Origin: Viscum album | Taxonomy: Eukaryota; Streptophyta; Magnoliopsida; Santalales; Viscaceae | DNA: 64,000 bases | Assembly: GCA_963277665.1 (NCBI GenBank) | Contig: OY728122.1 | Span: 2,124,326,024-2,124,390,023 of the forward strand | Direction of reading: 5' to 3' | Shown: positions 45,153 to 57,974 of the stretch, piece by piece | Position numbering within the stretch: position 1 is the first letter of the stretch | How the letters are laid out: each line of letters starts with the position of its first letter | The notes under the pieces: generated by a model | Seen by the model: only the letters and a program-made list of their open reading frames with translations | Database searches by the model: none | Told to the model about the DNA's origin: nothing | Made by a program: the position numbers and the translations under genes

Positions 45153-46657
45153 TGTTGGATTACTCTACCGACTCCCTATTTTAATACCAATTTTTTTATT
45201 CTATTATTAATTAATTTTATGTTATATTATAATACAATGTTTTTATGACAAAAAATTTGAAGATGGATAAGTCTTCAAGTGACCATATAGAAGTGACCAG
45301 ACATTACAATCTAAGTGACCACATAAACAATCAAGTAACCATGTGTTAGATAAACAATTTTCTCTAATTATTCAATAGATCACATGATGAAAAGTAATGA
45401 CTTGACAATAAAAAAGTGACCTCAAGAAGAAAATAAGTGACCATAAGAAGTTATGAAATGACTATTCCAATGGACTGTGCAAAGTGATTGCACCAAGTGA
45501 CCAATCCAAGTGACTGTTCCAAGTGACCATGTAAAGTGACCGTGGAATGTAGTAGTGATAAGTGACCATAAGCCAAAGTGACCATGCTTAAGTGATGACC
45601 AACTAACTATGTATAAATTAAGTAGAGAGGAATATTAAAATCTCTAATAGATATATTTTGAAGCATTTATTGAAGATTCAAAACATTTAAGGTTTCCATA
45701 TTAGTCTAATGAGTATGTGGATTAATTTATGAATACCCTCAAAGAACTAATTAGAGAAGGATCACTCTTTAATAAGAAGATCCACTCATGGACAAGGTGT
45801 GTGTAATAGATATAATTACAAACTGATGAATTACTCTAATGTATAACTACTACATGAAACGCTTCTACAAAACTCCGTTTTTGACCTCTCAGTAAAACAC
45901 TCAATTAAATATTTTTAGGAAAATATGTAAAGATAAATAATTAATCGAAGCTGATCAGATTGAGACACTTTAGACTTTCTTTATTCCTATATAATTCTCT
46001 CTCTGTTTTAGCTTACTTTTTGAGATGCGTTTTCATTAATCTATATATTCATTAGCACATTAATCTGCACTGTATTGTAAACTATAAGATACTCTTTATT
46101 TTTTATTATTTTACACATGTTATCCCATATATAACTATGGAAGAGTCTATGTATAGCTTGGATTTCCCTATGTGAAGTTTTTTTCTTTCTAAAAAACTAA
46201 TCCAAGCTATGGATCAAATTTATTATTCAATAAAGTACTTGGAAAAAGATAATTTTCGAGGTGGGAGGAGTATATATTTGTTTGAGACTGAATATATTTT
46301 TTATGTCATTGTTTGTTTTTATTTGCTTTCTTTATTATGTTTTAAAAAAGGAATTTTTAGTTTTCAAAACTATATAGAAAAACATTACTCTAGTATTTGG
46401 CTTCTATAAGTTTCTCATATACAATGTATGATACAAGTATTTTTTTTAAAAGTTATATTGTTTTTAAATCTTTTTTTAATTGAGTTATAATCGAACTCTA
46501 AAAAACTTTTTGAAAATATAAAATTATATATCTTTAATATTTTAGTTAAATATTCTATTTTTATAAAGTGGGAGAATTTAGTTTTAAATAATTTTTAAAA
46601 AATATTTTTAATTGGAACTCAATTCACCCCCTCTTGAGTTTTCCACTTCAACAACCA
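45153..46657 (+). repeat. 3' LTR of SIRE-like element
   Basis: TGTTGGATTACTCTACC start, GTGACCA array (45275-45600), TATA box at 46041, and a CACCCCCTCTTGAG-type end closing at CAACCA, followed by the duplicated AATAC (46658-46662). Confidence 0.87.
46041..46050 (+). promoter_or_regulatory. TATA box of SIRE-like 3' LTR
   Basis: CTATATATTCATTAG, identical to the 5' LTR box at 10791. Confidence 0.55.
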
Positions 46658-46662
46658 AATAC

Positions 46663-48386
46663 CATTCATTTAAAATTCCTTTTTACCGACACATTAATTA
46701 TTTTTTTAAAAAAATTAATATTCAGGCATTTACAGTTTCATTATTCCACACATACTTCTATTTTACGGTTTTGATCATTAATCCTACATCGTGGGTTCAT
46801 CACATATATAATTTTAATGAAGATATAGTATATATATTTTATATAATTCTAGATTTCCATGTTCATTTTATGGAACTTATTGTGAGGGTTCTCATAGAAT
46901 GCTTAATTTTTTTGTGATTAGTGAATTTATGGAAGAATTGAATTGATTGATGAATATAATTTTCAATATTACCATTAATAAATTTTGAATACATATTATA
47001 TTAATAATTATTATAAAATATAATTTTTTTTAAGTTTTATTAGTCATTCATGATGTAAATTTTATAACATCATTCATGTAAGTAGTAAAACCAAACAAAA
47101 TAAGAACATGTTATAACAATTGAATGAGTTAGAACGTGTTATTGTATTATAATAATATCAATTTTATAGAATATTCATGATTTAAATTTTTTTTATTAGA
47201 TTGTTAAATAATATTTCATAATAGTTGGATTAATAATATAAAGACTAATAGTTATAGATAGGATTACACTTACATTGAATACTTGAATCCATATTAAAAA
47301 ACTACTTATAAATGATAGAATTAGGTCTTATTATTGTAATTATAGGTTCCCAAATATTATAAAGGATTCAGGATATGGAATTTGGGTAGGTATTAAAGAA
47401 TAAACTAAAGAAAAATAATGGTTTGGTAAGGTTAGTGTAGGGGTCCCTTTATAAGTTGCTTTTGAGTGGAATTTCCTCAAATACTCACTCCCTAAGGTGT
47501 ATGGTTGTCTTTTTACATGGAAAAGAGATCCAAAGAAAAAAAATGGATATGGGTCATTAATACCCTCATAAAAAAATTTAGAGATATAATTATAATTTTT
47601 TTTTGATTTTACAATTTAATTAAGTAATTTTACATCATTTTACCCTTACTTTGGTAACTGGATTTTTAACTCAGTGACTTATTTTTTTCCAAAAAATGAA
47701 ATTGAACCTCTTAACCAATTAGGAATATTGATGTATTTTTTACTCAATTTAATCTAATTCAACGTAAAAATATGAGAAATTTTAATTTTAAATAAATTCA
47801 TAAAATATATAGAAGAACCATTTTTTTAGAAAAATGGATTTTTTAAACACTAAGTGTTCATAATTTTATTTCTTATCAATTACTAATTAAGTAATTTTTA
47901 ATATATTTATTTATATATTGAAAAATTAAATTTTCTTAGAATCATACTTTAAAAGTGATCAATTTAAATTATAAAAACACACATCACTTATAAAAATTAG
48001 TTCTTTTAAAAATAACCCTTTTTAAAATTAAATGATTTTAATCACATCCTATTAAAATTAATTATTTATCTTTAAACCATTAATTTTATCATTCCATTTG
48101 AATAATAATTTTTCTTTATGTTTTATAAACACATCAAATAATTCATTAATAATAATAATAACATTTAACTAATAAAAATAAATACTTATTTTTTTCATTC
48201 TAGAATTATTTTTAGATGTGAATTATATTATTTTTAATTTTTTTATAAAAATTAGACAAATTTAACACAATTATTGGATTAAATTATATTGAGTGACTAT
48301 ATATCTAATGAATATATGTCTAACAATCATATATAACTGGTGACCAAATATATAACAATCATATTGCCTTCCAATATATTGCCTTT
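46663..48386 (-). mobile_element. Right LTR of element A, second part
   Basis: Continues the LTR interrupted at 9773. It aligns with 1800-3525 in order; examples are TTTTATGGAACTTATTG at 46867, CTCACTCCCTAAGGTGTATGG at about 47483 against 2605, and AACAATCATATTGCC at about 48353 against 3490. The edge near 48386 is abrupt, where a GC-richer segment begins. The combined right LTR is about 3.65 kb, close to the 3.77-kb solo LTR. Confidence 0.65.
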
Positions 48387-48387
48387 G

Positions 48388-48478
48388 TCTTGAACCAGCC
48401 CATATACCCTGGTACCCTGACACAGCAGCCGAAACTGATATATCCCGAATGGCATTCCCAGTCCCCACAGGTTGAAGA
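48388..48478 (-). pseudogene. Exon-like GC-richer fragment, unknown origin
   Basis: 91 bases with coding character, open on the minus strand: QPVGTGNAIRDISVSAAVSG, then YQGIWAGS. Preceded on that strand by a T-rich stretch ending TTTTAG, like a splice acceptor, inside very AT-rich DNA. The other side merges into the LTR A edge with no GT donor. It could be a captured host exon or a scrap of another element. I do not recognise the protein. Confidence 0.3.
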
Positions 48479-49150
48479 CTAAAACATGAAATCATAAAAT
48501 ATCGAGAAGATAATAATTTTTTTTCAAAAATTGTGGAGGATAAAAGATACAAGTGAACAATATCAACACTCCAAAAGGGAGGTAATATGAGAATCAAATA
48601 TGTATAATAGAATCCCAAAACAATACAACATCAAAGTACTCAAAAACTAACAATATAAACAAATACAAATAAAAAAGTGGACGAAATATCTAATAGTCAC
48701 CTCCATGAATCAATGTCCAAAGGATCAAAAACACCCATAACCTTCACATGGTACTTTTTTTTCAAACCTAGAAAAAGATAATCTTAAATTCCCAAAGGAA
48801 AATGTAGGGTATGAGCTATAAATCCCAAAAGGGTCTCACCAAGTGTTCCATAATAAATATGATAAAAATTAAGCATTTATTTAATCAATTGAAATAAAAA
48901 CAATTCATGGAATTACATTTTAATATTTTAAACCAAAACATACTTTCATTCAAATAGATGAATGATATGTTACACAACTTTAAAACATGCTTAAATGAAA
49001 CTTTTATATAAAGATGTTTATATAAATTAGTTGTCATGTATAAAAAAGTTTAAAAAATAAATATAATGTGTAATAAAATCAAGTAATGAAAGCACTATAA
49101 AAAATATATCTACATTATGTTATTTTCTTTGGTAACAGGATCCTCACACA
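48479..49150. other. Unassigned AT-rich interval between elements A and B
   Basis: No gene. ATGTAGGGTATGAGCTATAAA near 48802 faintly recalls the GGGTGAGCTC region of the Del/Tekay-like LTRs, so this may be a scrap of a related LTR. Confidence 0.35.
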
Positions 49151-50299
49151 TGTAACACCCCAAGATTTTAAGAGAATAACACTATTCAATAGCATGTATG
49201 ATAAGAAAAACCTATGTAATAAGAGAATATAAAACCCCATGAATTTAAAATATATTTATTTTAGAATAAATTTAATTTATTTTATAGCTTAAGATATACA
49301 CAAAAATGAGTTTCTTCGATAGCTTGCATTACACAGAAGACTGAGTTTTAATGAGCAATAATATACTATAAATATTATTATTTAATATGATAGTTATCTC
49401 ATAACCATTGGAATGACGGGAATGAATAGGGTTAAATAACTTATGAAAATATATATTTTATGCATATTTATTAATTATTTATTGATTATTAATGAAATGA
49501 GTATCATTTAAAATAAAAAGAAATGTTTTCTGAAAAAATGTATTTTTTCCCAAAGACAGATTTTTAACGCTTTGCGCATGTAATTTAAAATATTTTTTTT
49601 ACCAATTTTAGAAAATTTATATGAAAAATAAAAATTAATTTTTTAAATTAGAATACCAAAATTATATTATGGTAAATTTTTTGTATTTTTTGAAATGTTT
49701 CATTTGTCAATGAATAATAAAAAATACCGAACTTTAGTTTAAAACTACACTTTCATTCAATTTATTTACAAAGTTAAATTATTATTTAAATTGGTTTTAA
49801 AGAAAAATTAGTTAAATTTTATATCAAATAATTTAATTTAGGTCATTATAATCTTTTTTATATTTAATTTAGATATAAAAACATTGTAAATGTTTGAACA
49901 TTTTCACTTTAAAAACCATCTTTCTTGCCACGTCTACGAGATTAATTTTAAATTAAATTTTACAACTTATGAAAATTGAATTTGAAAAAATGGATTGAAT
50001 ATTTTTAATCACAATAATTTTTAATTTTTAATTTTGTGAACTTAATTTTTGATCAAAATGAATTGTGAATGTAGTAAAAATTAATTTATGTGGTTAAGGT
50101 AAAAATCAGTTTACTAGGGTGTTAAACTCTAAAGATAAGGGTAGAAATGGAATATAATTTTTTTGAAAAACTATTTTTCCCATAGACTGACCATTAAACC
50201 TCTAAGGTTTTATAATTTTCCATTTGGGACCCTTAAAATATGAAAAACGTTGGAGCACTCATTTATTTTCAAAATACCAAGTGTGTCCTCACCCCCACT

Positions 50300-50307
50300 T
50301 ATAAAAG
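50300..50307 (+). promoter_or_regulatory. TATA box of element B LTR
   Basis: TATAAAAG in CACCCCCACTTATAAAAGGCC, followed by a C-rich leader (GCCCCCACTACTCTC). Same layout as the solo LTR box at 28968 on the other strand. Confidence 0.78.
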
Positions 50308-50644
50308 GCCGCCCCCACTACTCTCTTATTTACACCTTAAAAACACTTTTGTTCAGCCAATACATGACTAAATCACTTCCAAAATTCCCTAAACTCATCC
50401 TATAAGACTTATTTTGGAAATAAATCCAACCTAATAAGGCATTAGTGCAAACCCAAGGAGGATACTGAAAGAAGTGGTATTGTTCTTTAATGAGCATCAA
50501 TATTTTACTTTTTCTCCACCTTATTCAATTTTTATTAAACTATAGTGATATAATAAAATCAGTATCTTACATATAATATGATTTTTTTTAATAATGTAAT
50601 TACCTAAAACCATATACAATTCCATAAAATGGATTACTAAATCA

Positions 50645-50797
50645 CCGTTCATGCATATGACATACTACCACCTCACGAACCATGTCCTTCATTTTTCGAT
50701 TTCCATCTCCCATGTTTGGGTATTATGATAGATCTATAATATATATATATATATATATGATATTAATAACATATTTATGATTATGGATCCATTATAT

Positions 50798-50829
<32 letters not shown>

Positions 50830-51300
50830 TTCAATTCCATAGGAGACATGATAACGCCGCTTGTGTGTATAGAGGACTACCACCTCATGAAGCGATGTGA
50901 TTCGTCTTTCGCTAACACTTCACATGGAAGGTGATAAATATAAAGTTAATGATTATATGTGATATACATGAAATAATTATCATATTCCGTAAATATTTAT
51001 AATTTTGTAAAGATAATATATATATATATATATATATATCATTTTCTTTGTTTCCTTTTCACTCATGTAAAGATGATAATATCATTCATGTACGTGTGGA
51101 CTACCGCCTCCACAAAGCGATGTGACTATATTTTAATCACCAAACCACATGGATGATATATATAAGTATATAATATGGTATATATGATAATTATGATAAT
51201 TATTTAAAGGTAAAATATTGCTTACCTTCTTTCCATAATGATCATTAAAAAATGGAAACGTTACTCTTGCGTACACACGACCAACTGTTTCCATGATTGC
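50645..51300 (+). repeat. Four GGACTACCGCCTCCAC modules in element B LTR
   Basis: Copies at about 50645-50685, 50855-50900, 51088-51126 and 51267-51300. The best conserved is TGTACGTGTGGACTACCGCC followed by TCCACAAAGCGATGTGA. Spacing is about 210, 233 and 179 bases, starting some 345 bases after the TATA box. (AT)n runs separate them (50738-50758, 50800-50822, 51019-51040). The solo LTR has two copies at the first two distances. Confidence 0.8.
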
Positions 51301-53877
51301 AACATACTTAATTTTTCATAATCATCATTAATTATTGGTCTTAAAAGTACAATTTATGTAATAATATGATAATTATTTCAAAATTATTATTCTAACAGAT
51401 GATATAACTATATAATATATGCAAGAACCGGAAATTTCATAACAAAAGATTCATGGGAAAATAGGGGAATTAACACTCGAAACAATGAAAATAATGAAAG
51501 ATTATTAATTAATGGGTAATAAGATGATATAAAAGGATAATATATAATACTATAAATATTAATATGATTCTTTAATAAGTTAATAATATGTTTAAAACCA
51601 CTATACATGAGTTTAAATCTCTTTCAAACAAAATAAAGCACAAGGTAAGGGATTTTATCTCAATTTCATTTCATTAAGGATTATTTTAATATTATACACC
51701 TATTTTTTATATGGTTTATATAATATGAATTTGACAAGTAATAAATGGAATAATTAATTATTCAAGGAATTTTAGGTTTCAATTTGAATTATTTTATCTA
51801 TAGGGATTTGACTTAAGGGTTACCAAGTTGTAAGAGATTTCTTTACTTAATTTTCACTAATTGGGTTAAACTTCTACTTAGGTGATTGTATAATGATAAG
51901 ATTATATGTGTAATTACTTTTGATTATATTATGTTATATTTCCACTTATTTTATGTGGATATAAATTTTATATAAAAAATTAATCCATTTATTAATTCTC
52001 ACTTGAAAGGTATGAACATTTTATGGGTTTATTTCAAAATCTCATTCTAATTGAGATTATTTATTCTAAAATACCAGTTAAAGAATATTACTTGACCATT
52101 TACTAATAAAACCATTTAATTTTATTTTCCCATGGTTATTCATGATATTTTCAAGTAATAGTACTATTTTTTCACTCTTTGGTACATAATTTTATTTATA
52201 AAATGTTTTCAAGAAAACCCAACATATTTTATCTCTTCCATCAGAAATCTATTTTCTTCCAAAACCATGTTTTCTAAAAATGTTTACAAAAATATTTTAA
52301 ACTTGAAAAAACGATTTATTAAATGAATTTTCACCCATTTTTTACACTTTAATTTTTTTTCAATGGAATCTTTATGTAATTTTCAAAAAAATACCCATTT
52401 GGCTTTTATCGAAAAAGTAAAAGAAAAATTTGTTTTAACGCGTAGAACATGAATAAAATTTCCAACCATCCGGACCACACAAACTTTCTAAAGATTATTT
52501 TATAAGTTAAAATGGTTATTTTCAAATAAAAATATTTTCAAAATGTTTTTGGAAATTTTAGTTTTAAAATGTTATTTTCAAAATATTTTTCTAAATGAAA
52601 AGGTTATTTTTTTCAAGAATGTTTTTAAAGATATTTTTATGGTATTTCTATTCATTAATGATATAAACCCTTTATTATTACTATAATGAATATATATTGT
52701 ATTGATACTATACTTAATATTCCTATGGATGGTTTATAGTCATTTTGAATATGTAAAGTATTGATATTTACTTCCTTTATTTTTGTATTAAATAAATTTC
52801 CCTTGAAATGTTAACTTTCCTATGATCATTGGACATTAATTTTCCCCAAAATACAAATATTATTTTTCCTGGATATGTTTATTTATTAAACTATATATCA
52901 TTTATACATAGAATTTACTATATTGAAAGTTTTTTGATATTTAGGGAAATATTGATAAATCCATATCCTTTACTCAATATGGATACATTAATGAAAAGGC
53001 ACATTATTTATGAATTAAATTGATTATTCAATATACGAGGAATTATTTGGACAACTATGACATGGGTGAGGCCCATTTATAGATATCCCCTTGATTCATT
53101 TATATTCTTATGAGATAAATCAATTGGATAACCTTAGTTAAGTGGGTTTTTACCCAATATGTTTTAAACTATATTGTGAAGGGTCATGAACATAAAGGTA
53201 TCATGTACCTGGGAAACATGGAATCCAATAATTAAACATTGCCTTTATTTAGTATTTAGTTATTAATATCCTAGATATTTACACTATGGCATTATCTTTG
53301 GATGCATTTCATTATCAGTTTATTAATTAAATGGAATGTTTTTTCAATTATTTACCTTTACATATTAATTATACCTTAGTAATTTATTATAGTTATGTTA
53401 TTGATTAAATGGAATGTGTTCTCAGCTATTATCTTTTCAATATTGATTATTATCAATTATATTTTTGAATTGATATTATCTTTGGATGTACTAAAGTCTC
53501 ATTTTTTTGATTATATGGCCTTTGTGTTCAGTTATCACCTTTCCATATTTATTATCCATATTGATTCATGAATGGTTCCGTTGTACTTAACCATTACTTT
53601 GAACTTTATCTCACCCTTATTTTTTTCCTTTAACCAAGATTCTATGATGTTTACTATGAATCATATGTAGGGATATGCTAGAGGGAATAATGATATTATA
53701 AAAAATAAATAATGTTGTAATTTGTGTTTTCAAATGTAATGTAAGACTCATGTATATATCTAGTTTACCAAGACTACTAAACTAATCGGTCTTTTAGGAT
53801 GAAACTCCGTGTATCTTATGCCAATATAATGGTATAAGGCACCAACTCTGGTTTACTTGGTTCAGGGTTGATACATT

Positions 53878-53889
53878 TAGTATCATATG
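53878..53889 (+). other. Degenerate primer binding site, element B
   Basis: TAGTATCATATG two bases after the LTR matches 8 of 12 positions of TGGTATCAGAGC (initiator Met tRNA complement). Confidence 0.55.
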
Positions 53890-54277
53890 AAGTTTGGTAA
53901 AGACATCGGGAACTATATTTATTAATGCATAGATTAGGGAATATAATCCTAAGATAGAATTTGAGGATAAGTATAGAAGAACATACTAAAGTGTTGTAAA
54001 GGTAGATATTATATGGTGATTGATGGAAATAAATCCTTGTATGGATACTTTAAGTAAAAATGGTTCTGGAATATATGTACCTAGGGGTAATAACTCTAAA
54101 AAGGGTTTATTGGTCTTGAATAGAGTGTTACCAACTACGTGATAATATACCTTATTGTACACATGTGTTGACACTCCCAGGGGATATGCTTATGATAATT
54201 CAAATTTTCTTTACAATCCATTATGAAGGATTTAAATAGATGATGATAATGAATGACCTATGTTAAACCAAAGGTGT
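53890..54277 (+). other. Leader / gag start region of element B, before the insertion
   Basis: AT-rich with no clear frame. The gag-only element inserted at its end, duplicating GGTGT (54273-54277). Confidence 0.5.
54273..54277. repeat. Target-site duplication, left copy (GGTGT)
   Basis: GGTGT is repeated at 62410-62414 right after the 3' LTR of the gag-only element. Confidence 0.92.
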
Positions 54278-55139
54278 TGATGGGACCACATTGTGTCTGA
54301 AGATTGTATTTGTTATCAACAGTTGTCAATGTCAGTCAAAATGAATAAGGTTACGACGAAGGCCTCCAAAGTTAATGGAGATTGTATGAAGTGAGGATTC
54401 CTGGATAATTGTTATGAAATCATAGCATTTAATGTCATACATGGGAAATTCTCTATGAAGCAGATTGAGATGATTGTTGAACTAATACTAAGTTCAAATA
54501 ACTTGTGTCAAAGGTGACACATTGTTTACAAAAATGAAGAATAGAAAAGTATCATCCATCTAAGGATGATTGAAGAAGAATGAGGATTTAAAGAAGACCA
54601 TGCAATGCTTCAAAATTGCATGAGAACCATGCAATAGCTTACTTGAAGAAAAGAATCAAATGATTTGAATGAAGTAGAGAATGATGGCTGAATAAGAAGA
54701 GAGAGTGAGGAAGGGATTGGCATTCTAAGAAGGTCATGAATTACACATTTCCTTGAAATCAGATGATTGTTGCACTGTTCTTAAAGTTCCAAATAAATGT
54801 ATCAAAGGTGATACATTTTCTACAACATTTAAGGTATTTGAAGAAGATTCAAGCCCCCACTTTTGGATGAAGAGAGATGATTGGAGTTCTTTCGAATTAG
54901 CACTCCCAAAGGAATTGAGGATTTGAAGTGAGGATGAAGAAGTACTTTGGAATTCATATTTCAAAAAGAATGGATGAAAATATGATGATGCTTTGCTGAT
55001 TTGTATTTCAAAAATATAATAAGTTTTGGAGAACTTATGATGAAAGACTTATGAAGAGTAGAGAGAGTAAAGAAGTGATTTTGGAAAAGGAAAGAAAGTG
55101 GCATGGAAGTCATATTTCAAGATCATACCATTAAAATAT

Positions 55140-55890
55140 CACAAAGGAAATAAAGTGGTACGCAAGTTAAATATTGCTGCGCAAGTCAAAAGTGGAACGC
55201 AATTTTATGATTGGCACGCAAGTCAAAAGAGTGCACAAGTATGGTGCGCAAGTATATGTGGATCACAAGTGTATATTGCGTGCAAGACATATTTCAACAA
55301 CATCATATCAAAATATGACAAAGGAAAGAAAGTTTCGCGCAAGTGTTTGAGCGGCGCGCAAGTGTTGGAGTGGCACGCAAGTGCTGGAGCGGCACGCAAG
55401 TGCTAGAGAGGCGCGAAAGTGTATATGGAACTCAAGTCACCAAAATTCCTATAAATAGACGACTCGCCTCCTTATTTTTTTAAGGCTCAAAACTTAAGAG
55501 AAAATTAAAGATTTGATCGCACAAGTAGTAGACGGTGCTCTAATCGCGCAATTAGTAGAGTGGGGAGAGCACACTGAAGTGGCGCGCATGCTGAGGGTTA
55601 TTTATAAGTCACGCAAGTATGGTGCCGCACAAGTTTTGTCGCACAAGTTTTTTCGCACAAGTTTTGTCGCGCATGTTTTGTCGCGCAAGTTTCCAGAGGT
55701 GCACAAGCAGGGAGGTGCTTTCAAGAAGTGGGCTGTGTATAAGACAAAGGTGGCATGAAAGTTGTGAGCTATTCTCAATGGTGGTGCGTAACTAGTGAGT
55801 TGGGGTGAAAGAAGGTGGTGCACAAGTAGGGTGGCGTGTAAGCTGGTGGCGCACAAGTAGGGAGGCATGAAAGTAAGGATTGGCGCACAA
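55140..55890 (+). repeat. GCGCAAGT motif array, 5' LTR of gag-only element
   Basis: Dozens of variants of GCGCAAGT/GCACAAGT, often as GGAGCGGCGCGCAAGTG or TTTTGTCGCGCAAG, lie on both sides of a CTATAAATAG box at 55450. The 3' LTR has the same array at 60670-61450. CpG is conspicuously abundant in an otherwise CpG-poor region. Confidence 0.9.
55450..55459 (+). promoter_or_regulatory. TATA box of gag-only element LTR
   Basis: CTATAAATAG followed by ACGACTCGCCTCC; the 3' LTR has TTATAAATAGATGACTCGCC at 61028. The core is shared by both LTRs, in plus orientation. Confidence 0.75.
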
Positions 55891-56849
55891 GATAAAGAAG
55901 AAGAAGAAGAAGAGCTTGGTGCAAATAGTTTTTCACTAAAAGCGAATGTGTGAAGAAGATTAGGTTTCAGTGCATCTGGTTTTTCATTGAAGAATCAGAA
56001 GAAGAAGAAGAGTGCACCGCTTACAGGTTTGCAGCATAGAAAGAAGAGAAGAAGAAGAATAAGACCAGAGTATGCCCAATTGAAGCCTATAATTATTTAG
56101 GGTAGTTTAATCCAGATGATGCCATGTGAGCTGATCCTCAGTTTCTGAATAATCACATTGGTATATATGATTCTGGCCAAGAAGAGAGAAGAATATTTAG
56201 TGCAGTTGGTTATTGCACTAAGAAGAAGAGAAAATAAGATTTAGTGCAGTTGGTTATTTCACTAAGAATAAGAAAGAAGAGGTCTAGTGCAGTTGGTGTT
56301 GCAATAGAGAAGAAGAGAAAGAAAGAATGAAGAAATGCTTGCCTACTTCTTTTCAAGTAATCAAGTGAATATTACTAAAGAAAACCAAGAGTAGAACCTA
56401 ACTTATCAAGAATGAAGAATACTGTCTCTATAGGAAGTATAAAGAACCATCTAGAGGCTGGAAGTTGGACTAGGCTATTACCAGTTTAGGGAAGAGGATT
56501 GTTTCCCACCCCCTCAAAAGTATAGGACTCACACTGGAAAGAGTATTATTTTCCTAGGCACTCTATTATAACAACATATTACATTATAGTGTATAATCCA
56601 TGAACTGGTCATATCCAGGCACAGTAAGGTCATAACTACTCTTATTGAGTGGTGAACCTTGTAAAAATATCATGTGCATATTTTTACTGCTTTCTATTAT
56701 TGCAAGCGACAGAGTAAAGAGAAGAAGAGAATCAAGATCCTAATAGGTCAAGAGGTATAGAGATAAAAGTTAGAATTGGTTTTAAAATTCCCCATAACTA
56801 ATTCACCCCCCTCTCAGTGTTAGGTTTATCCTAAACTAGTCCTCTCAAT

Positions 56850-56861
56850 TGGTATCAGAGG
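56850..56861 (+). other. Primer binding site of gag-only element
   Basis: TGGTATCAGAGG, two bases after the 5' LTR; 11 of 12 positions match the initiator Met tRNA complement. Confidence 0.9.
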
Positions 56862-56864
56862 GAC

Positions 56865-57950
56865 ATGTTCACCTATGTTGGATTCTCTATAGCGAAGTTA
56901 TTCTCTTTTGAAGATTTGAGTTCCTTTACTAATTCAACAATGAAGAGAAGTGTTGGTGAAGATTCAGTTACCTTTGATCAGATGGCTATATCTACCAAGA
57001 CCATGATGAATAGGAAAAAGAAAGATAAGAGAAGGTTGAAAAATAATTCCCTCTTATCTGAAGAAGTGGAAACATCTGGTTCTCCATATCTAGCTGACAT
57101 TGAAGACACACCAGACGTGGAAAGTAATAAGAATGTGGCTCAAGTACCCACCAAGAATATGGACAACCTTCCTACCTCAACAGATCAAGAGGAATGTGTT
57201 AGTACATTTGGAAATTATTCTCATGATGAAAATGATAGCACAAGTAGTGATGATAAATCTACAACATCTTAATAAATATCATTTGATATATTAAGAATGA
57301 TTTTGCATGGTATTCCTGAAGAAAGTACATTCCTGGTTTGTGGAGTATTTCAGTGGATGTAGGAAAATATCACTCAGCTGGAAGAAGAAAATGATGTTTT
57401 GGAGAAAGGCTTACAAGAAATTTTTTTTGAATGTCTAAAGCTCTCCAGACAGGTTGGAGCCTTTGAAGAAAAAAATAGGTTATTTGAAGAAAGTTATTAA
57501 AAGTGGATCAAATATTTTGAAGAAAAGGAGGGAGTCAACAAGACTCTGGAAGAGAATATCCATGCACTTGAAGATGAGATGAAAAGGGGAAATGAATTCA
57601 AGAAGTTATATTTGGAAGATAACTCCAAGAAGATCAATGAACTTAACTCGTTTTTACAAAACAAAGTAAAGATGCATGAAGATGAAGTTGAAAGACTGAA
57701 GAAGGCTTGTGAAGATAAGATGACTATGATTGAAGAAAAAAAGCTCATCCTCAATATGAGATGTCTCGAGTTGGAAGATCAGTTGAAAAATATTGAGAAG
57801 ACACATATTGAGTCTTCACAAAAAAGAAAACAGTTGCTGCTAGTACCCAATGTTCAATGGAGGATTCTACTATCAAATGACGTCCAACGTGTGATAAGAA
57901 TATCATGGCTTCACTCATTGATCTATCAAAATAAACTGAGAAAGTAAAGG
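56865..57950 (+). pseudogene. Gag N-terminal and coiled-coil region, gag-only element
   Basis: 56865-57272 (MFTYVGFSIAKLFSFEDLSS...) is hydrophilic and Ser/Asp-rich at its end. A TAA follows, then ILRMILHGIPEESTF. A long coiled coil in the frame ending at 57947 contains KKINELNSFLQNKVKMHEDE and LKKACEDKMTMIEEKKLILN. The usual copia gag start with the YWK..M motif is not recognisable, so the capsid part seems shortened or diverged. Two to three stops break the run. Confidence 0.65.
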
Positions 57951-57974
57951 TACCATCCATACCGACTTGTAATA

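Larger units (their letters stand above)
9774..46657 (+). mobile_element. SIRE-like Ty1/copia retrotransposon (host of the Tat insertion)
   Basis: It is bounded by LTRs (9774-11402 and 45153-46657) and the AATAC target duplication. After removing the Tat insertion and its duplicated target, the element is about 11.5 kb. Plus-strand order is PBS, gag, protease, integrase, RT, RNase H, a long envelope-like region, polypurine tract and 3' LTR. Protease-integrase-RT order defines Ty1/copia. Gag wording (YFNGQNYALWKIKMK), large size and the extra 3' coding region fit the SIRE/Maximus lineage. It is heavily decayed, with stops and frameshifts throughout. The first two bases of the 5' LTR read AA where the 3' LTR has TG. 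Confidence 0.87.
49151..53875 (+). mobile_element. 5' LTR of Del/Tekay-like Ty3/gypsy element B
   Basis: Starts TGTAACACCCCAAG (the solo LTR minus strand starts TGTAACACCCCAAG too) and ends GGGTTGATACA. Before the end, TCTAGTTTACCAAGACTACT, AAACTAATCGGTC and GGCACCAACTCTGG match the solo LTR end region. It is 4725 bp versus 3774 for the solo LTR; part of the difference is extra module copies. A degenerate PBS follows directly, so it is a 5' LTR and the element continues rightward. The 3' LTR lies outside the window. The left flank ACACA has no right partner here. Confidence 0.85.
54278..56847 (+). repeat. 5' LTR of gag-only element
   Basis: TGATGGGACCACATTGTGTC start, matching TGTTGGGACCACTTTGTGTA at 59856; colinear along the whole length, ending CCTAAACTAGTCCTCTCA. 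Contains a GCGCAAG-rich zone (55140-55890) around the TATA-like CTATAAATAGACG (55450), and purine-rich (GAAGAA)n stretches. Frames such as 55098-55406 and 55513-55758 are repeat read-through. Confidence 0.92.

Noticed and set aside
50738..51040. (AT)n runs as regulatory elements
   Set aside because: Ordinary microsatellites between the modules; noted only as spacers.
55098..55868. Frames of 81-102 codons in the gag-only element 5' LTR
   Set aside because: Products of the GCGCAAG array; the 3' LTR has different frames at the matching place (60675-61032, 61246-61639).
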